Made by a program: the position numbers and the translations under genes. A model generated the notes under the pieces. The model did not search any database. It saw nothing but the letters and a program-made list of their open reading frames with translations, and was not told the origin of the DNA. This document shows positions 55,957-64,000 of a DNA stretch of 64,000 nt, one piece after another (the stretch's first letter is position 1; each line of letters begins with the position of its first letter). This stretch comes from Miscanthus floridulus (Eukaryota; Streptophyta; Magnoliopsida; Poales; Poaceae): positions 15,590,789 through 15,654,788 of the forward strand of contig NC_089593.1 of the NCBI RefSeq assembly GCF_019320115.1, written 5' to 3'.

Positions 55957-57089
55957 GTATCATACAGAAGTCACCGGGTGATAATAGGACCTGGCCGCTG
56001 GTGATGGTACCGTGCATTCACCGCTGCTTAGTTGCAAAATTTGCAATCCCGCGTTTGAGCCCTCCCGCGTGGAGTTGCAAAGTTCTGATGAAATTTTGTT
56101 TCCCGCTGCTCGTAAAAGTTATGCAACGAGCACGCAACCATCTTTTCCCCCCACCCACCCACTCGCACCCCTCAGCACCGCTCCTGGTCACCACTGCTCA
56201 GTGGGGACATAGGCTGTACTCACCTCTATGCAAGCCACCACTCACTAGCAGGAAAGTTGCTCCACGTCGGTGCACATCGCCGGCTTGCCCACATAGATCC
56301 ACCGATGATCGAGCTGCTGCTGTCACCGGTGTTGGCACTCGTGCTCACCGCCACTAAATCCAAAGGCAAGTGTAATAATCCCTTACTCCATTGCCATCCA
56401 TTCTCCTCGAAACTCATGTCCTTACTAATGTTTATTGATGCAATTCCATGGTAGGGCGGCCTCATCTCTTTGGCGGGTGGTGTTCTGGCTGTTCCAGATG
56501 AAGGAGGCCCCCAACAAGATGAATGCAGTGGGCAGCCTCACAGACAATATGCATGTCGACATCCACAGCCGCCTCTCTGCCCGGTTGAAAGCTCAAGTTT
56601 GGTTTTGGTGAATTGATGAAACCCTAAGTGCTAACCTAGTTTATCAAGTGTTCATGAGATAGGTAGCACACTCCAAGTTGTGAAGCAAACAAAGATCATA
56701 GCATGATGAAGATGATGCCATGGTGATGATCACATGCTTGGACTTGGAAAGAAGAAAGAGAAAAACAAAAAGCTCAAGGCAAAGGTATAAACTATAGGAG
56801 CTATTCTGTTTTGGTGATCAAGACACTTAGAGAGTGTGATCACATTTAGGTTTGATAGCCATACTATTAAGAGGGGTGAAACTCGTATCGGAATGCGGTT
56901 ATCAAAGTGCCACTAGATGCTTTAACTCATTGCATATGCATTTAGGATCTAGTGGAATGCTAACACCCTTGAAAATATTTGTGAAAATATGCTAACACAT
57001 GTGCACAAGGTGATACACTTGGTGGTTGGCATATTTAAGCAAGGGTGAAGAATATGGAGGAGAAAGGAGGTCAGTCTCGCTGTCTGCAC

Positions 57090-57680
57090 TATGATCGGAC
57101 GCTGGTCATGGATGGACCGGCGTGTCCGGTCAGACGTGGCAGTGAAGATGCTCGATCGGTCTACTGACTGGACATTGGGTCTGAAACTAACCGGACGCTG
57201 GCATCTGTGTCCGGTCTGACTGACAGGTCGGCACAATACCTATGGTATTGCACCGGACGCTGGGTCTGAAACTGACCGGATGCTGGCGTCTACGTCCGGT
57301 CAGACTGACAGGTCGGCACAATACCTAGGGTATTGCACCGGACGCTGGGTCGCTCAGCGACCGAACACTGAAGGGCTGCGTCCGATCGTGTTGTCGGTCA
57401 AGCACAGTGATTAGTGTTAAGCACCGGACGCTGGGCTGTGTCTGGTCAAGCATGATCGGACACGTTCGGTCGGCAAAAACATGTTTTGGACCCTTACTGT
57501 AAATGACCGGATGCTGAGGGTCTAGCGTCTGGTCAGCTCTGTCGGAGCGTCCAGTCAACACTTCGACCGTTGAGATCAAACGTTCACCGTTGAACGCAGA
57601 AGACACGTGGCCGCCATTGGGCGATCGGACGCTGAGGAGCAGCGTCCGATCAGTTGGACCAGAGAGTCCGGTCAACCCGA
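57090..57680 (+). repeat. ACCGGACGCTGG / GTCCGGTCAGAC repeat block in U3 of F
   Basis: About 15 units. Spacing of the core: 57094 to 57116 (22), 57190 to 57210 (20), 57252 to 57275 (23), 57275 to 57295 (20), 57338 to 57360 (22). Both orientations alternate, giving inverted pairs. It ends about 50 bp before the TATA-like box. Confidence 0.75.
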
Positions 57681-57727
57681 TCAGTGCCTAGTGAAGGGGT
57701 ACAATGACTCTATTTCGTGGGGGCTTC

Positions 57728-57734
57728 TATTTAA
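57728..57734 (+). promoter_or_regulatory. TATA-like box of F's LTR
   Basis: TATTTAA, in the same relation to the motif block as in A and D. Confidence 0.45.
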
Positions 57735-58637
57735 GCCCCATAGCCGGCTGTGGCTCATAACTTTGGCCATTTTCATTAACATAGCAACCTTGTAAGATTA
57801 GCCAAAGCCCTTCCACTCATCTCCATCATTGATTCATCATCATAGTGAGATTGGGAGTGAATCCACGTGCATTGCTTGAGTGATTGCATCTAGAGGCACT
57901 TGGTGTTCGTGTTTTGCTGTGGATTTCGCTTGTTACTGGTGGTTGCTGCCACCTAGACAGCTTGGAGGAGCGAGGATCGTCGAGCGGAGGTGGTGATTGT
58001 CTCCGGCTCTGATCGTGGTGATTATGAGGGGTTCTTGACCTTTCCCCGGTGGAGCGCCAAAAGATACTCTAGTGGATTGCTCGTGGCTTGTGTGATCCTC
58101 ATCTTGTGTTGGTTGTGCGACACCCTATTGAGGGTTTGGCATGTGATGCCAATTGGCGCGTGAACCTCCAAGTGAGTGAATCGCCACAATGAGGAGTAGC
58201 TTGCCGGCAAGCAAGTGAACCTCGGTAAAAATCATTGTGTTCATCATTTGATTCCGAGGTGATTGGTCTTCATTGTTATTCATCTTTGTGATTAATTGAT
58301 TCCTTCCTTGATAAGGTGGTGTAACCTTCTTAATCACTCTCTTTACTGTACTGCAAACTAGTTGTCAAGCTCTTTAGTGTAACTAGTTGTGAGAGCTTGT
58401 TTGCTTGGTTGGTGTGGCTCTTTAGTTAGTCTTTGAGAGCACACTAACATAGTGTAGTATCATAGTTTGTGTGTGAATAGATACTATCTAAACTAGAATT
58501 GTGGTAGGTGGCTTGCATTTTGAGTAGGCTAGCGCAACACTTGCCTCACCTCATAATTGTCTAACCATTTTATTAAGTGTTGTTATAGAAGTTTTATTAG
58601 GCTATTCACCCCCCTCTAGCCATTAGGACCTTTCAAG

Positions 58638-58652
58638 TGGTATGAGAGCCGT
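58638..58652 (+). other. Primer-binding site of F
   Basis: TGGTATGAGAGCCGT, two bases after the LTR; one change from TGGTATCAGAGC, complementary to initiator methionine tRNA. Confidence 0.85.
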
Positions 58653-58692
58653 GGTCACCGTGATTTGAGGCTTAACAACCTTTGGTGTAAAA

Positions 58693-60665
58693 ATGGCTCA
58701 AATCAACAACACCAAGAAGCCACCCTAATTTGATGGCACAAATTATCCTTATTGGAAGTCAAAGATGACCACACACATCAAGTCAATCAATAGAAAGGTA
58801 TGGAAGGTGGTGGAAACCAAAATTGAGATTGGTGATATGGAGAATCCCATCGCCGCCGAAGAAGTGCTTCTTCAAAACATTGATATTGCTCTAAGTGCTA
58901 TTCATGATGCAATTGATGAGAGAACATTTGAGCAAATCAAGAATATTGAGATGGCTCATGAGGCATGGAAGAAGTTGGAAGAATCATTTTAGGGCACTCA
59001 AGCCGTGAAGGGTGCAAAGGCATACATTCTCAAAGAGAAGTTTGTAAGCTTCAAGATGAAGGATGATGAGAGTGTGCCGAAGATGTTCCATAGGCTTTAA
59101 GTGCTTGTCAATGATCTCAAAGCACTTGGAGAAGAGGTAAAAGACAAGGACTTCTCCCACAAGTTCTTGAGATGTTTGCCATCAAGATTTGGCATGTTGG
59201 TCACTATTCTAGTGAGGAGCGGTTTGGACACCATGACACCAAACCAAGTGTTGGGAGATATAATGACCGATGATACATATGGGGATGATGATGAGAAGGA
59301 AGAAAAGAGGGAGAGAAAGATGAGAAGAAGGATGACAAGAAGAAGAGTGTGGCATTCAAGGCCACATCATCCAAGGGCAAAGCTAAGCAAGAAACATCAA
59401 GTGAAGATGATGATTCATGGGATGATGATGATGATGAGAAGATGGCTCTCTTTGTCAAAAGATTTGACAAGTTCATGGTGAAGAAGGGCTATCATGCTAG
59501 AAGAAAGAAATCTTCATCCAAGAACAAAGAAGAGTCAAGAAGGTGCTTCAAGTGTGGAAGCAAAGATCATCTTGTTGCTCAATGTCCATACAATAGCGAT
59601 AATGATGATGACAAGAAGAAGGAAAAGAAAGAGAAGGACAAGATGACCTTCAAGAAGAAGAAGGGTGGTTCATATGTGGTCACTTGGGATAGTGATGCTT
59701 CCTCAAGTGATGATGATGATAGTCATGATGACAAGACTACCAAGAAGAAGGTTCTTGCAAGCATTGCTATCAATGAGAAGCCTTCTCTCTTCGAATCTTC
59801 ATCATGCTTCATGGCTAAGGCTACTAAGGTACAATCTTGTGATGATAAAACTGATGAAGAACATGATGATGATAATGAACATAAAAATGAAAATGATAGA
59901 GATAGTGATGATGATAAACCTACTAAGGATGAATTAATTGACATGCTAGAAGATGCTAGAGAACACTTTGACATCAAGAGAAGGGAATGCAAAAGCTTGC
60001 GTAAGGAAATAAAAGCCCTTAAGCAAGCCTTTGATGAGCTCAATGCATCTCATGAGAGGCTAGAGGATGCCCATGAGAAGCTTGGCAAGGCTCACAAAAA
60101 GCTTGAAAAAGCTCATTCCTCTTTGCTTGATGAGCAAAATAAAAAGAAGCATGTTGAAACTTGCAATGTAGGTTTAACTTGTGATATAATTGATGAATCA
60201 CTATCTATGACTATCATTGTTGCTCCTACTAACCCTTCTTGTAGTACTTCCACTTCTACCTCATCTAGTAGTGATGGTCTCACTTGTGATACCTCACTAG
60301 TGGTTGAGAATGAGAACCTCAAAAAGGAGGTCACTAAGCTCACTCACACCTTAGCTAAGGCTTATGGTAGTGAGGACCGCTTGCTTATGTGCTTGGGTAG
60401 CCAAAGAGCATCTCTCTACAAAGAGGGATTGGGCTATACCTCCAAGAAAGGCAAGGCGGCCTTTGCTCCTCACAAGACTAGTTTTGTGAAGAACAATGGT
60501 CAGTTTTGCAATAGTTGCAAGCAAGTGGGTCATAAAGAGCAAGAATGCAACAACAAGAGCAAAAATGCTAAAGTATCCTTCATAAAGCTTGATTCATGCT
60601 ACATGCTTACTAAGGGTACAAATGGTGTAAAGGCTAAGTTCATTGGCAAACCATGGATGGGCTGA
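58693..60665 (+). pseudogene. F: gag
   Basis: ATG 58693 (MAQINNTKKPP). Three in-frame stops follow: TAA 58726-58728 (relatives KPPQFDG, so Gln), TAG 58990-58992, TAA 59098-59100 (probably RLQVL). Gag core text: YPYWKSKMTTHIKSINRKVW, AHEAWKKLEESF, LPSRFGMLVTILVRSGLD. A frameshift near 59310-59345 leads to 59349-60665: acidic and Lys-rich stretches, CCHC knuckle CFKCGSKDHLVAQC, a coiled-coil part (ELNASHERLEDAHEKLGKAH), second knuckle CNSCKQVGHKEQEC. Two knuckles, against one seen in D. The TGA at 60663-60665 stands where A reads Ser (GSKKKAIW). Confidence 0.88.
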
Positions 60666-60762
60666 AAGAAGAAAGCCATTTGGGTGCCAAAGAGCTTGGT
60701 TACTAACCTTCAAGGACTCAAGCAAGTTTGGATACCTAAAAAGAATTGATCTTCTTTTGTAG

Positions 60763-63700
60763 GTCAATTACAAAGCCAGAGGAAGGCATTGGTTTCTTGA
60801 TAGTGGGTGCACTCAACATATGACCGGTGATGCAAGAATGTTCAACTCAATCAACACCAATGGCAATAATGGTTATGATAGTATCACATTTGGTGATAAT
60901 GGTAAAGGCAAGGTCAAAGGGCTTGGTAAGATTGTAATATCTAATGACATGAGTATATTCAATGTGTTGCTAGTAGAGAGCTTGAACTTCAATTTGCTAT
61001 CCGTGGCTCAATTGTGTGATCTTGGATTCAAATGCATATTTGGAGTAGATGATGTAGAAATCATAAGTGTAGATGGCTCTAACTTGATCTTCAAAGGCTT
61101 TAGATATGAGAATCTATACTTGGTTGATTTCAATGCTAGTGAAGCTAGATTATATACATGCTTGTTCACTAAGTCTAGCATGGGTTGGTTATGGCATAGA
61201 AGGCTTGGTCATGTTGGAATGAAACAATTGAATAGATTGGTTAAGCATAACTTAGTTAAAGGCTTGAAAGATGTTGTGTTTGAAAAGGATAAGCTTTGTA
61301 GCTCTTGTCAAGCCAGCAAACAAGTTGAAAACACCCATCCTAAGAAAAGCATGATGAGCACTAGTAAAGCATTTGAGTTATTGCACATGGATTTGTTTGG
61401 ACCAACACAATATACTAGCATTGGTGGTAACAAGTATGGCTTTGTGATAGTGGATGACTACACTAGATACACATGGGTATTCTTTCTAGTGGACAAAAGT
61501 GATGTATTTGCAATATTCAAATCATTTGTCAAAGGCATTCATAATGAGTTTGAAACAACCATCAAGAGAGTTAGAAGTGGCAATGGTAGTGAGTTCAAAA
61601 ACACTAGAATTGATGAGTTATGTGATGAATTTGGAATTAAACATCAATTCTTGGCCAAGTACACACCTCAATCAAATGGACTTGTTGAGAGAAAGAATAG
61701 AACACTCATTGATATGGCAAGGTCTATGCTTAGTGAGTACAATGTGAGTCAATCCTTTTGGGCCAAAGCTATCAACATGGCTTGCTATTGTAGCAACCAC
61801 CTCTATTGTCACAAATTGAAAGAGAAGACACAATATGAGCTCTTGAATGGTAGAAAGTCCAACATTGCATATTTTCGGGTCTTTGGTTGCAAATGCTATA
61901 TCTTGAAGAAAGGCACTAGATTGGGCAAGTTTGACAAGAAATGTGATGAAGGATTCCTACTTGGTTATTCCACTACAAGCAAAGCATATAGAGTTTGGAA
62001 TTTGGTTAGTGGTACTCTTAAGGAAGTTTATAATGTTGAATTTGATGAAACCAATGGTTCATAAGTAGAGAATGAGAACTTAGAAGATGTTAGAGGCATT
62101 CAACTTTCAAATGCCATGAAGAACATAGATATTGGTGAATTGAGGCCTAGGCAAGTGAATGATGATGAAGATGATCAAGTACAAGTGCTCTCAAACTCAA
62201 ATGTGCAAGATGATACAAATCAAGCTAGCACAAGTGACTCTCATGATAATGAACAAGATCAAGTGGCTAATACATCATCTCAACCCAATGATCAAGCAAG
62301 TGCAAGCAATCAAGTTCCAATCCTCCAATCAACCAATGTTGCAAGAGATCATCCATTGGACACTATCATTGGTGACATTTTAAGAGGTGTGCAAACAAGA
62401 TCAAGATTGGTATTATTTTGTGAGCATTTCTCTTTTGTGTCATCCATTGAACCAAAGAAGATAGATGAAGCATTGAAGGATGTTGATTGGGTGAATGCTA
62501 TGCATGAAGAATTGAATAACTTCACAAAAAATCAAGTATGGGAATTAGTAGAGAGACCAAAGGGACACAATGTGATTGGAAGAAACAAGCAAGATCAAGA
62601 TAGGATAGTAGTAAGGAACAAAGCAAGATTAGTAGCACAAGGCTATACACAAGTTGAATGTCTCGACTTTAGAGAAACATATGCCCCGGTTGCTAGATTG
62701 GAAGCAATTAGAATCTTGCTAGCCTATGCTTGTGCCCACAACATCAAGCTCTATCAAATGGATGTTAAGAGTGCATTTCTCAATGGTTACATCAATGAAG
62801 AAGTATATGTTGAGCAATCTCCCGGTTTTGAAGATGACAAGAAGCCCAACCATGTGTACAAGTTAAAGAAAGCATTGTATGGCTTGAAGCAAGCACCTAG
62901 AGCATGGTATGAGAGATTGAGGGACTTCCTACTCTCTAAAGGGTTCACAATGGGCAAGGTTGACACCACCCTTTTCATCAAGAAGATTGGAAAAGACTTG
63001 TTTGTGTTGCAAATCTATGTTGATGATATCATATTTGGGTCAACCAATCAATATTTTTGTGATGAGTTTGGAAAGATGATAGCTAATGAGTTTGAAATGT
63101 CCATGATTGGAGAGTTAAGCTACTTCCTTGGTCTTCAAATCAAGCAATTGAAGAATGGTACATTTGTGAGCCAAGGCAAGTACATCAAGGACATGATCAA
63201 GAAGTTTGGAATGAGTGATAGTAAAGCCATTAGCACACCAATAGGAACTAATGGCAACTTAGATAGTGATGCAAGTAGAAACATGGTGGATCAAAAGTTG
63301 TATCGGTCTATGATTGGAAGCCTACTCTATGTGACTGCATTAAGGCCGGATGTCATGTTTAGTGTATGCATGTGTGCAAGATTTCAAGCCTCACCAAGAG
63401 AAAGTCATTTGAAGGCTACAAAGAGAATATTGAGGTACTTGAAGCATCCACAAAATGTTAGTTTGTGGTATCCCAAAGGAGCAAAGTTTGAGCTTGTTGG
63501 TTATTCCGACTCAGACTATGCGGGATGCAAGGTTGAAAGGAAGAGCACATCAGGCACATGTCAATTGTTGGGAAGATCACTTGTTTCATGGTCATCAAAG
63601 AAGCAAAATAGTGTTGCACTATCAACCGCCGAAGCCGAATACATATCTGCTGGTAGTTGTTGTGCACAAGTACTTTGGATGAAGGCCACCTTAAGTGACT

Positions 63701-63969
63701 TTGGAATCAAGTTCAAGAAAGTGCCATTGCTATGTGATAATGAGAGTGCAATTAAGCTAACCAACAATCCGGTGCAACATGCAAGAACAAAACACATTGA
63801 TGTCCGCCATCATTTCATAAGAGATCACCAACAAAAAGTAGACATTTGCATTGAGAGTATAGGCACCGAAAATCAACTTGCCGATATATTCACCAAGCCA
63901 TTGGATGAGAAAAGGTTTTGCAAGCTAAGGAATGAGTTGAACATATTGGATTTCTCAAATATGTGTTGA
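60763..63969 (+). pseudogene. F: pol (protease, integrase, RT, RNase H)
   Basis: One frame throughout, with a single TAA at 62062-62064 (probably CAA, SQVEN). Protease: RHWFLDSGCTQHM. Integrase zinc region HRRLGHVGMKQLN ... LCSSCQASKQ. Core: HMDLFGP, then SGNGSEFKN where relatives have SDNG, so the second catalytic Asp is Gly (codon GGC), then VERKNRTLI. Acidic link. [13 protein letters not shown] lacks the five residues (TKWVF in D) expected after NVIG; then [48 protein letters not shown]. RNase [59 protein letters not shown], ending ILDFSNMC. Long and well preserved otherwise. Confidence 0.92.
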
Positions 63970-64000
63970 TGCACCCCCCACTTATATGACATGCCTCTTC

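Larger units (their letters stand above)
54851..56585 (+). other. Unassigned, gene-fragment-like DNA
   Basis: Several exon-like pieces: 55055-55309 (Ser-rich), 55363-55472 with EIDND and MEVDQD, and 56457-56585, which reads VVFWLFQMKEAPNKMNAVG and SLTDNMHVDIHSRLSARLK up to the border of element F. The last has the even composition of a real exon but I do not recognise it. It may be a captured or broken host gene. Confidence 0.35.
56586..58635 (+). repeat. 5' LTR of F (2050 bp)
   Basis: TGAAAGCTC...GGACCTTTCA. Shares with A's LTR the stretches around GCATGATGAAGATGATGCCA and the last part (CCCCTCTAGCCATTAGGACC). The U3 has a different GC-rich motif block (57090-57680). Confidence 0.92.
56586..64000 (+). 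mobile_element. Copia element F (SIRE/Maximus type), cut by the window end
   Basis: 5' LTR 56586-58635, primer site at 58638, gag, protease, integrase, RT, RNase H on the + strand; the 3' non-coding part and 3' LTR are outside. Left flank is CCGGT (56581-56585). Closest relative in the window is element A. Stops in gag and pol, a changed integrase Asp and a small RT deletion show it cannot act on its own. Confidence 0.92.

Noticed and set aside
1..64000. tRNA, rRNA or CRISPR-like arrays
   Set aside because: No cloverleaf with anticodon arm or rRNA core seen by eye. The regularly spaced motifs are U3 or CACTA subterminal repeats, not spacer arrays.

Overview
The window is nuclear DNA of a grass, most likely a panicoid/andropogonoid species. 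The reasons are the LTR-retrotransposon families (SIRE/Maximus-type Copia and long Gypsy LTRs opening TGTAACACCC), En/Spm CACTA elements whose subterminal repeats read TTTAGTCCCGGTTGG, hAT elements with GGATGGCAACGG ends, and one GC-rich host gene with grass-like introns. Only one host gene is clearly recognisable: a three-exon phytosulfokine (PSK) precursor at 27972-28554 on the + strand. Nearly everything else is transposable element sequence in stages of decay.

Layout. 1-695 is the end of a Gypsy-like LTR. 1157-27292 is one deeply nested stack, read here from the outside in: (1) a relic LINE ORF1 split into 1157-1507 and 27009-27292; (2) inside it a fragment of plastid DNA (about 1508-1751 plus 26520-27008, including the 3' end of psbJ); (3) inside that a minus-strand SIRE-type Copia element 'A' (1752-26519, target duplication ATAAG); (4) inside A a small CACTA element 'B' (5754-8176) and a solo LTR 'C' (8565-22554, target duplication T[A/G]TAG); (5) inside C a nearly full-length minus-strand Copia element 'D' (9282-22035, target duplication GAGT[T/C]) with gag, pol and an extra ORF in the env position; (6) inside D a hAT-type non-autonomous element 'E' (13613-14120, perfect 8-bp target duplication).

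27293-29270 is the PSK gene with its promoter and 3' region. 29270-31161 is intergenic. 31162-42946 is a large minus-strand CACTA element 'X' carrying a GRF zinc-finger ORF, a TNP2-type transposase and a second ORF with a Transposase_24 region plus a Ulp1-like peptidase. All are damaged, mostly by nonsense codons that look like C-to-T changes. 44172-47290 is a PIF/Harbinger-like element (target duplication TAA) with a Myb/SANT-type ORF1 and an RNase H1 N-terminal-like exon. 47761-48440 is a second hAT-type element with a perfect 8-bp duplication. 50292-54850 holds a truncated CACTA end and two Gypsy-type LTR segments. 54851-56585 is unassigned. 56586-64000 is a plus-strand SIRE-type Copia element 'F' with 5' LTR, primer-binding site, gag and pol; its 3' LTR lies beyond the window.

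What stands out: the nesting gives a readable order of insertion next to a peptide-hormone gene, and the three SIRE-type elements share an odd layout. Each has GC-rich near-palindromic motifs in pairs about 20-23 bp apart just upstream of the LTR TATA box. The motif sequence differs from element to element, and in D the pairs are also scattered through the interior, including coding sequence. All calls come from reading the sequence by eye; no database search was possible.
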